A model generated the notes under the pieces. The model searched no databases, was not told the origin of the DNA, and was given only the letters and a program-made list of their open reading frames with translations. The translations under genes and the position numbers were made by a program. From the NCBI GenBank assembly GCA_964541605.1, contig CAZIQY010000058.1, positions 1 through 17,146 on the forward strand: a DNA stretch of 17,146 bases, given 5' to 3'. The stretch is from CAZIQY01 sp964541605. Lineage in GTDB: Bacteria; Desulfobacterota; Syntrophia; Syntrophales; UBA2185. Positions 6,319-13,608 of the stretch are shown here, piece by piece. Every line of letters begins with the position of its first letter. Positions within the stretch are counted from its first letter, which is position 1.

Positions 6319-6822
6319 TTATGGCAGGAGATTCCTGGCTCCGAACGTTTCTTCAAGGCCGACTTTCCAGACGTTATCCTCCCTGTAAAGCTTCAAGACG
6401 GCCGGTTTCGTTGATTTCCTGTACAGGATATTGATTTCCGCCGCTTCCTTCCCGATCATACCGATGTCCCACTTGCTTTGTTCCAGAACCGTATCCGGAT
6501 CAAACGCCCCCAGATACCCATCCCAGTAAGCTTTCGCAAGCTCCCCGCCTTTTTCAAAATCTGCTGTAATGATTCCCTTCTCGATTTCGACCTTAGCTTT
6601 TCGCGATGCTTTATAAACGGCATCCACGGCGTTGTTTTTTGTCTTTGCCGTCAGGGACTGCCAGATGCCCGGATAGTTCTTCTCCTTCATGGCTTTGAAC
6701 GTGGTCTCCGCCGAGACTAAAACAGCATTTACCACTTCATCCGGCGGCTTTGCAAAAGCGGGCGAGAACCATGTGAATAACAGAATAACGCCGAAGAGTG
6801 GCAAGAACCTGCTAATATTCAT
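6319..6822 (-). CDS. Small secreted protein of unknown function
   Basis: This 167-residue protein has a clear Sec signal peptide: a positive start (MNISR), a hydrophobic core (LPLFGVILLFTWF) and likely cleavage after SPAFA at residue 24. The mature part is charged, mixed alpha/beta, and ends LKLYREDNVWKVGLEETF, a strand pattern seen in small NTF2-like or DUF4878-like secreted proteins. That resemblance is only suggestive. The ATG at 6822 has only a distant GGAG, about 15 bases upstream. The gene is last in the minus-strand export block, after the FecR gene, and is separated from it by a strong hairpin at 6850-6884, so it may be expressed separately or through read-through. It converges on the dehydratase gene. 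A periplasmic or envelope role is likely from the signal peptide, with no specific function visible. Confidence 0.75.
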   Translation of the reverse strand: MNISRFLPLFGVILLFTWFSPAFAKPPDEVVNAVLVSAETTFKAMKEKNYPGIWQSLTAKTKNNAVDAVYKASRKAKVEIEKGIITADFEKGGELAKAYWDGYLGAFDPDTVLEQSKWDIGMIGKEAAEINILYRKSTKPAVLKLYREDNVWKVGLEETFGARNLLP

Positions 6823-6849
6823 AACTGTCCGTCAGATCTCCACAAAAAC

Positions 6850-6884
6850 AAATCCCCCTTCAGTTGTCAGGCGAAGGGGGATTT
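6850..6884. terminator. Bidirectional rho-independent terminator after the FecR gene
   Basis: There is a perfect 12-bp stem, AAATCCCCCTTC (6850-6861) and GAAGGGGGATTT (6873-6884), with an 11-base loop. On the minus strand it is followed by TGTTTTTG and on the plus strand by TTGCATTTTT. It lies about 60 bp beyond the FecR stop and just upstream of the small secreted protein gene. Confidence 0.85.
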
Positions 6885-6913
6885 TTGCATTTTTATAATG
6901 TTCACTATCGGGG

Positions 6914-6936
6914 AAATAGGGGCTCTGTCCCTAATT
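6914..6936. repeat. IGALSPYF palindromic repeat R3 (degenerate)
   Basis: AAATAGGGG-CTCTGTC-CCTAATTATT differs from the consensus at several positions but keeps the arms and the CTGTCC core. It sits 8 bp beyond the FecR stop codon. Confidence 0.65.
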
Positions 6937-6944
6937 ATTCGATA

Positions 6945-7811
6945 TCAATGATGATGCGTTGTAGTGGTCGTACCGCTCGTCGACTGGACAACGACCGCAG
7001 TCACAACGGCCGCGCCCACCGCCGCCGCGGCAACTGTGCCCGTGGCTACACCGGCTGCTGCTGTCGTTCCGGCAGCCGTTCCTGCTCCTGCTGCAGCACC
7101 GGTTGTGACAGTGCCTGTACCGGTAGCCGTGGTTACTGTCGTCGTCGTTGTTGCAGCTGTTCCGGTTGTCGTTGCCGTTCCTGTCGTCGTCGCTGCCCCT
7201 GCACCGGTCGCACCCGCGCCGACAGCCGACACGGTAATACCGGTCGCACTGATGACAGCCGTCTGACCGGCTACGATCGTGGTTGTGGCAATCACTGCGC
7301 CGGTAGCCGACAATGCGGATACCGACAGCGCACCTGCCGTACAGGTCACCGTTGTGGAGAGCTGCGTGCCGACCATGGCTACAACGAATTCAAAACCCGT
7401 TCCCCTGACACCGCAGACTGCCGTCGGCGAATGGACTTCGAATGTGTTGTTGCCGCCGATGAACTTGCTCACGTTGGCCGTCAGTCTGCCCAACATCATT
7501 GAGAAGATGCTCTTCCGCGTCTTCCCTTTGATCATGAATTCCTTGATTTCCATTTTCGAATTCTGCTGAATCCTGATTGTACTATCGTCGGAGAAGAGCA
7601 TTGTGGCGGAGGATTTATCGCCGGTGACGATCAAATCTTTGACCTGCACCTGCGAGTTGACAACGGGCTTGTACGCCACGCCGGCTCTCGTCAGCGTCAC
7701 TTTGCCGATGACGGAGGTAAACTTGCCTGCCGCAGCGGCAAAAACCGGATAGGGAATGACCAGTTGCACTACCAGTAAAAAAGCAAAAAAACCTCTCACT
7801 GATTTGGACAT
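6945..7811 (-). CDS. Secreted FecR-domain protein with an Ala/Gly/Thr/Val-rich tail
   Basis: The protein has 288 residues. A signal peptide (MSKSVRGFFAFLLVVQL... cut near YPVFAA) is followed by a FecR-type beta domain (about 30-142) with LIVTGDKSSATMLFSDDSTIRI and HSPTAVCGVRGTGFEF, both typical of this domain in exported proteins that are not sigma regulators. From about 196 to the end the sequence is almost only Ala, Gly, Thr and Val, with a hydrophobic stretch at 258-275 that could be a membrane anchor, and it ends TTTTTHHH. GAGAGG about 8 bp upstream supports the ATG at 7811. No sigma factor gene is near, so FecR signalling is unlikely. The placement after the SLBB exporter suggests a periplasmic or cell-surface role linked to polysaccharide or adhesion. 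That role is inferred. Confidence 0.85.
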   Translation of the reverse strand: MSKSVRGFFAFLLVVQLVIPYPVFAAAAGKFTSVIGKVTLTRAGVAYKPVVNSQVQVKDLIVTGDKSSATMLFSDDSTIRIQQNSKMEIKEFMIKGKTRKSIFSMMLGRLTANVSKFIGGNNTFEVHSPTAVCGVRGTGFEFVVAMVGTQLSTTVTCTAGALSVSALSATGAVIATTTIVAGQTAVISATGITVSAVGAGATGAGAATTTGTATTTGTAATTTTTVTTATGTGTVTTGAAAGAGTAAGTTAAAGVATGTVAAAAVGAAVVTAVVVQSTSGTTTTTHHH

Positions 7812-7890
7812 GATGATTACCTCTCAATTGTTTAATGATTATGATATGTATGATTAGTTAACAGTCGCTAACTCTAAAAAATAGGCCATT

Positions 7891-7920
7891 ACTGTATCTT
7901 GTCCGGTTTCCCGTTGTCAA
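7891..7920 (-). promoter_or_regulatory. Candidate sigma-70 promoter of the FecR gene
   Basis: On the minus strand a perfect TTGACA (7920-7915) is followed after 18 bp by TACAGT (7896-7891, four of six consensus bases). A second TTGACAA lies 14 bp further upstream (7934-7929), giving a direct repeat. The leader to the ATG is about 75 bases. The promoter sits between the repeat element at 7954-8101 and the gene, so the gene can be transcribed independently of the exporter. Confidence 0.55.
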
Positions 7921-7953
7921 TAATTTTTTGTCAACTATTTTTAAAAAAACCAT

Positions 7954-8101
7954 GAGACCTTTGAAAATCTGTCCTTTCTGTCATTCCCTCGAAAGAGGGA
8001 GTCCAGGAAGCCATTGAAAAAACTGGATTCCCGTTTACACGAATGACAGAGGGGTGCGGGAATGACAAGAAACGTAATTTTCACTAAAATTCAAAGGTCT
8101 C
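7954..8101. mobile_element. MITE-like palindromic element, copy 2 (TIR GAGACCTTTGAA family)
   Basis: There are perfect 12-bp terminal inverted repeats, GAGACCTTTGAA (7954-7965) and TTCAAAGGTCTC (8090-8101). The element is the reverse complement of the 1061-1249 copy along its whole length but is 148 bp long. Its right end lies 4 bp beyond the stop codon of the SLBB exporter. Inner hairpins built on GTCATTCC are shared with the 6225-6295 repeat. Confidence 0.8.
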
Positions 8102-8105
8102 ACCA

Positions 8106-11100
8106 TTAGAACAGTTTGATCACCACTGCCGCCGTAACCGCCATATTCATCAGTACCTGCGTGATGTCGCGGATTTCGCGCAGCCAGGCGATGCGGTCAA
8201 GCTTCTCCGGGACGACGATGGTGTCTCCCGGTTCGATGGCCGGCAAGTCCTCGCCGAAAGCGGTCAGCTCCCACCGGTCGCGGTTGTCGTTCCATGACAG
8301 AGCCCCCCTGTTGAGCTTCCGGGCGCTGCCGTCCACCTTCAGGACAAAGGTCTCCGATTCGGAGGCGTAACTCGAATACCCTCCGGCCATGTCGATGTAG
8401 TCCCTGAAGCTGAACTTGTCGAGGTACACATAACTGGCCTGAGCCATGACGGCGCCCATCACGTTGACGGTGCTGTTCTTCTGGGGAACGAAAAGGTTGT
8501 CGCCGTTTTCCATTTCGATGTCGTATTCGCTGCCCTTGAGGAGGCGCAAATGGGCCAGGCGTATGCTCATTCTTCCCGTCGCCCTGAGGTTGCGGATCGT
8601 CTCGATGAATTTATGCTTCTGGGCAAGTTCCACCTCTCTCGCCTTCACTTCGGCCTCGGAGAGGGACGTGGATACCCCCATCGCCCCCTGCGCCAGGAGT
8701 TCGTGCTCCAGGCGTTTGGCCATCTCTTCCAGGCCCGTCTGTTGAATCTCCCGGACCCTGTCCCTTTTAAATACGGCGCCCCTCAGATAGGCCTCGGGCG
8801 TAAAGCCCCCGGCCCGCTCGATCACGGATGAAAGCTTCTCTCCTTTGCGGATGGCGTACCTTCCGGGGTACCGGACCTCGCCCCCCAGGCCGACGTATTC
8901 CTCGAGACGCCAGTCCGTGATGCGCTTGATCATGACCCGGTCATAGGGATTCAGTTTCATGTTGTGCTCGGGATCCCCCTGAAGGGCCTTGCTGAGATTG
9001 AAATTTTTCAGCAGGTATTTCGCAGCCTTGCCCTCATCTATTTTTTGATAGAGGATTTCCGCCTGATCGTGGTACGCCGATTCCAGAACGTTTCCCGCCC
9101 GGAATATCAGGTCTTTCACCGTTATTCCTTCCGTGTACTGGTATGTGCCGGGTTTGAGAACGTCTCCGTCGATGGAGACGGATTTCTTGTACTTGTCCTC
9201 CCATACGGAATGGATGATGATCTGGTCTTCATCCGCAAGCAGGATATTGTCCTGCGGATCTCCCGCCGCGGCCTTTGCCACATCAAAGTAAAGGGTTTGA
9301 TATTCCCGCTGCGCGGTGATGCGAATGAGCTCTCCTTTTTTCATCAGAGCGTCCCGCGTCAGCCCGCCCGCCGCCAGGATGGCGTCCTTGATCCGTGTGT
9401 CCCCGCTCAGGTCGAACCGGCCTGCCTTGCGGACTTCGCCGGTAACGACAAAAAACGGCTTGTCCTTGAAAAACCACTTGCTGAAGACGAAGACCTGGTC
9501 CTGGGGCTGAAGGGGGATGTTATTTTCCTTGTCTTTCTTGAAAAGCATCTTCCCCAGGTTGAAGGGAATCAGGAAAGGTTCGAGAGAGGGGGGCTTCAGC
9601 CGTTTGATCAGGGCGTAGTCAAAATGGGTTTCCGGCAGAAAATCCTCCGGTTTCCCCAGAAGATCCCGCACCGTCATCCCCGCTTTGTATTCATACTTGC
9701 CCGGCCGCTTGATGTTGCCGCTTAAGTACACGGCGTTCACGTCCGTATCGACAATGGAAAAGACTTTTACCAGGTCCGCGTCCTGCAGCTTGACGTGGAT
9801 CGCCTTTTCGAGGTTTTTATCGTTAATATCCTGGACAATCTGTTTCTCCCCCCTGACAATTCTCTCCACCTGAATCTGCTGGGTGTAGGCGGTGGGAACG
9901 ATGCCGCCGGCGTTATCGATGAGGTGTTCCAGGTCGTGCCTGTCCTTCAGTTCATAAACGGCGGGCCGTTTGACGTTCCCGGCGATGCCGACGAGAGGGC
10001 CCGTCACGGGCACGAAAACAATATCCCCGGCCTGCAGCATCATGTCGTGGGATTTATCGCCCTTCAGAAGCAGGTCGTATAGATCGAAGGAGGTCAAAAG
10101 CCTGTCTTTCCTTTTAAGTTGAATCCGGCGCATGGAACCGATATCCGACGGCCCGCCGGCGATGAGGAGGGCGTCCGTAATGGTGGCGAAAGATCCGATC
10201 GTATAGGCCCCCGGCCTGCGCACGTCTCCCAGGACGAAAACGGGAATGGTTTTCAGGGCGCCCATGGAGATATCGATGTTCGCGCCGACAATCTGCTCGG
10301 ACTGTTTGATGAGATAGGTAGACATCTGCTCGAAAGTCATTCCCGCCACAAACAGGGGTCCCACCTGGGGAATAGTGATCTTGCCGTCCCGGTCCACCGT
10401 GAGGTTGTACTGGGCGTTGACGCGTCCCCAGAGGAGGATCTTCACCTCGTCCCCCGGCCCGACGACATACTTCAGAGGTACCGGAATATCCTTCCTGTCC
10501 GTCAATACCCGCACGGCGGCTTCCCGGAAAAAGTCCGAACCGAACAGACGCAAATCCAGAGAAATGGCTTGATATTTTCCGATCTTTCGCGAACGGTCAA
10601 AGAATGACTCTGCCGCGGGTTCCGTGCCGATCACGGTTTTCTCTGCCCAGGGCGGTTCCTTTTTTTCGACCTTTTCTCCTTCTCTTTTTTCAGGCCCCTT
10701 CTCAAGGGCTTTTTCCCTCTGTTCCAGAAGCTGCTTTCCCTTTGCCACGTCTTCGGGGGAGATGTCTTTGAATTCAGGCCGGCCTTTCAGCGCCTCGATT
10801 GCTCCGGGTGTCAACTGCCCTCCCGTTTTGCCCAGTTCCTGCTGAATTGCCTGCTGCTGGGCGGGTGACAGTTTATGCAGGGCTTCGGTTTGCTGAGGCG
10901 TCATCTGAGGAAGAGCGGGTGTTTGGCCCGCCGCCGGGGTGCCGATGGGAATCGCCTGAACCGAAGGAGTGGGAGCCGGTGGGGCTGATACTGTCGGCAC
11001 CGATGCCGCCGGAGCCCCCGTTCCGGGCTGCTGCGCCATCGCCGCCTGCGCGAACATTAGAAGGAATAAAAAGAAAAATAGGGTAAAAGGGGGACATGTT

Positions 11101-11156
11101 CTCAGTAAAAATAGGGACAGCGCCCCTATTTTTTTCACCGTTTTCTGAATGGCCAC
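8106..11156 (-). CDS. Large polysaccharide export protein with Poly_export and about seven SLBB domains
   Basis: The protein has 1016 residues, far longer than classical Wza (about 380). After a long signal region ending AQAAMA (likely cut near 40) comes a Pro/Ala/Gln-rich linker to about 190. A Poly_export domain (about 226-304, KYVVGPGDEVKILLWG) follows. SLBB units begin near 305, 388, 476, 568, 659, 755 and 897, marked by repeats such as VFVLGDVRRPGAY, VGIAGNVKRPAVY, VYLSGNIKRPGKY and VGLGGEVRYPGRY. A C-terminal hydrophobic segment VLMNMAVTAAVVIKLF may insert in the membrane. Such proteins form the periplasmic and outer-membrane channel for polysaccharide. The start is GTG at 11156, supported by TAAGGAG about 6 bp upstream and by a 22-bp overlap with the wzz-type gene. 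Residues 8-19 (KKIGALSLFLL) are coded by repeat R4, an unusual insertion in the signal peptide. Confidence 0.92.
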   Translation of the reverse strand: MAIQKTVKKIGALSLFLLRTCPPFTLFFFLFLLMFAQAAMAQQPGTGAPAASVPTVSAPPAPTPSVQAIPIGTPAAGQTPALPQMTPQQTEALHKLSPAQQQAIQQELGKTGGQLTPGAIEALKGRPEFKDISPEDVAKGKQLLEQREKALEKGPEKREGEKVEKKEPPWAEKTVIGTEPAAESFFDRSRKIGKYQAISLDLRLFGSDFFREAAVRVLTDRKDIPVPLKYVVGPGDEVKILLWGRVNAQYNLTVDRDGKITIPQVGPLFVAGMTFEQMSTYLIKQSEQIVGANIDISMGALKTIPVFVLGDVRRPGAYTIGSFATITDALLIAGGPSDIGSMRRIQLKRKDRLLTSFDLYDLLLKGDKSHDMMLQAGDIVFVPVTGPLVGIAGNVKRPAVYELKDRHDLEHLIDNAGGIVPTAYTQQIQVERIVRGEKQIVQDINDKNLEKAIHVKLQDADLVKVFSIVDTDVNAVYLSGNIKRPGKYEYKAGMTVRDLLGKPEDFLPETHFDYALIKRLKPPSLEPFLIPFNLGKMLFKKDKENNIPLQPQDQVFVFSKWFFKDKPFFVVTGEVRKAGRFDLSGDTRIKDAILAAGGLTRDALMKKGELIRITAQREYQTLYFDVAKAAAGDPQDNILLADEDQIIIHSVWEDKYKKSVSIDGDVLKPGTYQYTEGITVKDLIFRAGNVLESAYHDQAEILYQKIDEGKAAKYLLKNFNLSKALQGDPEHNMKLNPYDRVMIKRITDWRLEEYVGLGGEVRYPGRYAIRKGEKLSSVIERAGGFTPEAYLRGAVFKRDRVREIQQTGLEEMAKRLEHELLAQGAMGVSTSLSEAEVKAREVELAQKHKFIETIRNLRATGRMSIRLAHLRLLKGSEYDIEMENGDNLFVPQKNSTVNVMGAVMAQASYVYLDKFSFRDYIDMAGGYSSYASESETFVLKVDGSARKLNRGALSWNDNRDRWELTAFGEDLPAIEPGDTIVVPEKLDRIAWLREIRDITQVLMNMAVTAAVVIKLF
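11107..11135. repeat. IGALSPYF palindromic repeat R4, inside the exporter signal peptide
   Basis: AAAAATAGGG and CCCCTATTTTT enclose ACAGCG. This copy lacks two of the usual G bases, which shifts the usual IGALSPYF reading to IGALSLFLL and keeps the exporter frame open. It abuts the stop codon of the wzz-type gene at 11135. Confidence 0.8.
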
Positions 11157-12163
11157 GGTATGCTCCTTATATTTACATTGATATTTTGCTTCTCCAGATA
11201 TTCCAGAAAGAAAGCGGCAAAAATCCCTATAAAAACCGCCACGAAAAACGAAAGGATCACCATCTGCGCCCGTTTCGGTTTTGTCTTCCTGTCAGGTGCT
11301 TTCGGGGGATCGATGACCTTGAAAGCGAAATTCTCCTTCACCTCCGCCATCATTGATGTTTCCAGTTGCTGTGCGATGAGATTGTAAATGTTCTGCTTTA
11401 TCAGGGGATCCGCCGTTTTCGCGAGCTGTTCCTCGAGGTATTTCCGGTTAGTCATCGCTACGCGCCTGGCCTCCTCGCTCATATGATCCGTCAGGGTAAG
11501 CAGGTAGTATTCGACGAGCTTTGCGGCCATCTCCGGATCGTAGAAATCGGCGGTGATGGTGATGGAATTTTCCTTGATATTGTTCTTGACGCTTACGATA
11601 TCATCCAGCTCCCTGATGCCGTCCCAGATGTCGGGGACGCCTTCTTCCGCTTTTCGCACACCTTTCGGCGCCTGGGGCTGAAGCAGTTTTGCGAGCTTGC
11701 TTACATAATACAACGGGTTAAGGTTGATGCCGCCCCGTTTCCAGTCCTTCTTTTCGGGGTCCCATGCTTCATGAAAGAGAACGGGCATGAGGTTGTACCG
11801 TTCGATCACCTTTTCCCGCAGGATATTCGACTCCAGCAGGGCGACGATCTCCGAGGCCGACGAGACGCTCGGGAAAGTGACTCCCGGAAGCCCGCCGAAC
11901 TGCTGCGCCGGCGTCGCCAAGGTGCCGCCGCGCGCGCCTTCCTTTGCCGCGACGGGCGTAATCACGGCTTTTGACTGGTAGATGTTGGTCATCAAAAGCG
12001 AGATCACGACTGTCAAGACGACAACAGCCGCGACCACCCGGCCGATCATCTTCCGCCGTTTCCAGATCACCCGCCAGTAATCAAGCAGGTTGATCTCATC
12101 CTCTTCCATGTGTCCGGGGGGCAGGTCTTGCATATCGTTGTTTTCCGCCATCTTTCCACTCAT
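11135..12163 (-). CDS. Wzz-type chain-length determinant / polysaccharide co-polymerase
   Basis: The protein has about 342 residues from the chosen ATG. It has the family layout: a short cytoplasmic start (EEDEINLLDYWRVIWKRRK), a first membrane helix (VVAAVVVLTVVISLLM), a large periplasmic part with coiled-coil character in its second half, then PPKAPDRKTKPKRAQMV, which carries the Pro-rich motif before the second helix (ILSFFVAVFIGIFAAFFL), and a short basic tail. No tyrosine kinase domain is attached. These proteins set polysaccharide chain length at the inner membrane and contact the exporter, whose gene follows with a 22-bp overlap. The start is uncertain: ATG 12163 and ATG 12151 both lack a strong ribosome-binding site, and a TTG at 12214 would extend the protein into unlikely sequence and lie upstream of the predicted -10 box. 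Confidence 0.88.
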   Translation of the reverse strand: MSGKMAENNDMQDLPPGHMEEDEINLLDYWRVIWKRRKMIGRVVAAVVVLTVVISLLMTNIYQSKAVITPVAAKEGARGGTLATPAQQFGGLPGVTFPSVSSASEIVALLESNILREKVIERYNLMPVLFHEAWDPEKKDWKRGGINLNPLYYVSKLAKLLQPQAPKGVRKAEEGVPDIWDGIRELDDIVSVKNNIKENSITITADFYDPEMAAKLVEYYLLTLTDHMSEEARRVAMTNRKYLEEQLAKTADPLIKQNIYNLIAQQLETSMMAEVKENFAFKVIDPPKAPDRKTKPKRAQMVILSFFVAVFIGIFAAFFLEYLEKQNINVNIRSIPWPFRKR

Positions 12164-12179
12164 ATATTTGAAGGATTTC

Positions 12180-12208
12180 TTGATAGCATGGAAAGCCCAA
12201 GGCGTCAA
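12180..12208 (-). promoter_or_regulatory. Candidate sigma-70 promoter of the wzz-SLBB operon
   Basis: On the minus strand TTGACG (12208-12203) is followed after 17 bp by TATCAA (12185-12180). The -35 box lies 8 bp from the CCCCTATT of the half repeat at 12215-12224. The expected transcript start is about 10 bases before ATG 12163, which slightly favours the later ATG at 12151 as the start of translation. Confidence 0.55.
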
Positions 12209-12214
12209 ATTCAA

Positions 12215-12253
12215 TTAATAGGGGAATTAATAGGGGGACAGCGCCCCTATTTT
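12215..12253. repeat. IGALSPYF palindromic repeat R5 plus a half copy
   Basis: A complete copy (12227-12253, AATAGGGG-GACAGCG-CCCCTATTTT) is preceded by a half copy TTAATAGGGG (12215-12224). The complete copy codes the last residues (KIGALSPY) and the stop of the ATPase gene. The half copy leads directly into the -35 box of the wzz promoter. Confidence 0.85.
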
Positions 12254-13507
12254 CGCATTTACCCCTTCCAGCCATAGCCACAGGGGCATGAACCGGATAG
12301 AACGCTCGACACCCTGCCACGAGAAGCTTTCAATCCGATCGCTCCTGTCATTGAGGATCAACAACTCATCACACCGCAGCTCCTGTGATGCCTTGATCAA
12401 CGCCCGCATTTCCCTCTTCAGGGTTTTCGGGTCTACAATGTCGGAGCACACCTGAATCAGCTGTGTCACCCGCGGGCCTTCCTTGATGACAAAATCCACT
12501 TCCTCATTCTGCGGGCTCTTCCAATAGAAAAGGGAAATCCGCCCGGCCATCTCTTCCTTCTTCAGGGCGACGGCCGCCAGGTTCTCGTAGAGCGCTCCTC
12601 TGTCGGCGCTGAAGCGAAAACCCGCCGCCACGGCCAGCCCGTTGTCTGTGCAGTAGATCTTCTTGTTTCGGACCGCCTGATCCTTTATCTTGAAAGAGAA
12701 ACGAGGGAGGGAGAAAACCAGATAAGCCTCCTGCAGGCATCTAATATACTTATCTATGGTATGAACGCTGCGGCACTTCGTCACCCCGGGCAGGGCGTTG
12801 AGTGAATACTCACGGGCGATGTTCGACAGGAGATACATGGCCAGGTCCTCGATCCCTTGAACCGAGCGGATGCGAAACCGCTTCACGATGTCCTTGTACA
12901 GGGTGGCCTGCAGCAGGGTGCGGAGATAATCGCGCCGGTCGATCTGCTTCAGAAGCGGCTCCGGATAACCTCCCTGTTCTGCATAGGCATCAAAGGATGC
13001 TATTTTTTCAGCGGCTGTTTGTTCTTCGCCGGAAACCGATAAGACTTCTCCAAAGGAAAATGGAAACAGCACGTAGGCCGCATGGCGGCCCGTGAGGTGC
13101 GTGCTCAGTTCCGAAGAGAGCAAATTGGCATTGCTGCCGGTGATCAAAAGCCTCAGGCCCTGCCGCTGCAGGCGATTGGCGAACAACTCCCAACGGGGAA
13201 GGTTTTGAATTTCATCGAAGAAGATATTCCGGGGGTTGTCGTAGTGGATGTTCACAGCGTTGATGATCTCATCGTAATCCGTCACCTCGGTCAATCGTTC
13301 ATCATCGAAGTTGACATAGCCGTAAGATCCGGTCTGTTGAATTCTGTGCGCGGCAAAATACGATTTCCCGGCACGGCGCGGACCGGTGATCACCTTGATC
13401 AGATCGTCACCGGGTTCCCAGGGGATGGACAAATGCCGCTCCACGTACCTGTCCTGAAGGCGGGCTTCCAGTTCCCTTTTTTGAATGAGGATGATATCCC
13501 TTAACAA
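12227..13507 (-). CDS. AAA-type ATPase with DUF4143-like C-terminal domain
   Basis: The protein has 426 residues. The N-terminal ATPase has Walker A GPRRAGKS (42-49), Walker B NIFFDEIQN (94-102) and sensor-like ITGSNAN (122-128). The C-terminal half has the DUF4143 pattern: a winged-helix-like stretch with SLNALPGVTKCRSVHTIDKYI, then KIYCTDNGLAVAAG, ENLAAVALKKE and a nuclease-fold-like FYWKSPQNEEVDFVIKEG. Family members are common, often near toxin-antitoxin genes, and their function is unproven. The start is TTG at 13507, supported by AGGTGA 4-5 bp upstream and by family similarity from the first residues. It has its own strong promoter overlapped by a perfect inverted repeat, which suggests regulation by itself or by a neighbour. 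The last eight residues (KIGALSPY) come from repeat R5. Confidence 0.85.
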   Translation of the reverse strand: MLRDIILIQKRELEARLQDRYVERHLSIPWEPGDDLIKVITGPRRAGKSYFAAHRIQQTGSYGYVNFDDERLTEVTDYDEIINAVNIHYDNPRNIFFDEIQNLPRWELFANRLQRQGLRLLITGSNANLLSSELSTHLTGRHAAYVLFPFSFGEVLSVSGEEQTAAEKIASFDAYAEQGGYPEPLLKQIDRRDYLRTLLQATLYKDIVKRFRIRSVQGIEDLAMYLLSNIAREYSLNALPGVTKCRSVHTIDKYIRCLQEAYLVFSLPRFSFKIKDQAVRNKKIYCTDNGLAVAAGFRFSADRGALYENLAAVALKKEEMAGRISLFYWKSPQNEEVDFVIKEGPRVTQLIQVCSDIVDPKTLKREMRALIKASQELRCDELLILNDRSDRIESFSWQGVERSIRFMPLWLWLEGVNAKIGALSPY

Positions 13508-13515
13508 TTTTCACC

Positions 13516-13574
13516 TATAATGCACAAAAAATGCAATTCTTGTGCATTATAAACATAAAGATGCCCGTTGTAAA
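13516..13574 (-). promoter_or_regulatory. Strong promoter with perfect inverted-repeat operator upstream of the ATPase gene
   Basis: On the minus strand TTTACA (13574-13569), a 17-bp spacer and a perfect TATAAT (13551-13546) form a near-consensus promoter. A perfect 12-bp inverted repeat, TATAATGCACAA (13516-13527) and TTGTGCATTATA (13540-13551) with a 12-base spacer, overlaps the -10 box and the start of the leader. The AGGTGA ribosome-binding site follows directly. This is a plausible repressor site, or alternatively an RNA hairpin at the 5' end of the transcript. Confidence 0.75.
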
Positions 13575-13579
13575 GAAAT

Positions 13580-13608
13580 AAATAGGGGGACAGCGCCCCT
13601 ATTTTTTT
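13580..13608. repeat. IGALSPYF palindromic repeat R6 (terminator-like)
   Basis: AAATAGGGG-GACAGCG-CCCCTATTT with a T-rich right flank. On the minus strand its TAG is the stop codon of the PIN toxin gene, and the -35 box of the next gene begins 6 bp after its CTATT. Confidence 0.85.

Noticed and set aside
6223..6414. Possible 63-codon gene starting MSFLRKQESS
   Set aside because: This peptide is the usual translation of GTCATTCC-type repeats and the rest is antisense to the secreted protein gene.
6864..7502. Open frame on the plus strand coding a very Cys/Arg/Gly-rich, metallothionein-like protein
   Set aside because: It lies antisense to the FecR gene, and its composition is produced by the Ala/Gly/Thr codons of the low-complexity tail. 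The FecR frame has a signal peptide, a domain match and a ribosome-binding site.
6945..7811. FecR as an anti-sigma or iron-sensing regulator
   Set aside because: There is no sigma factor or TonB receptor gene nearby and the protein is exported by a Sec signal peptide, so only the domain name is shared.
8964..9725. Plus-strand open frame of 253 codons
   Set aside because: It is antisense to the middle of the SLBB exporter, whose repeats are clearly coding on the other strand.
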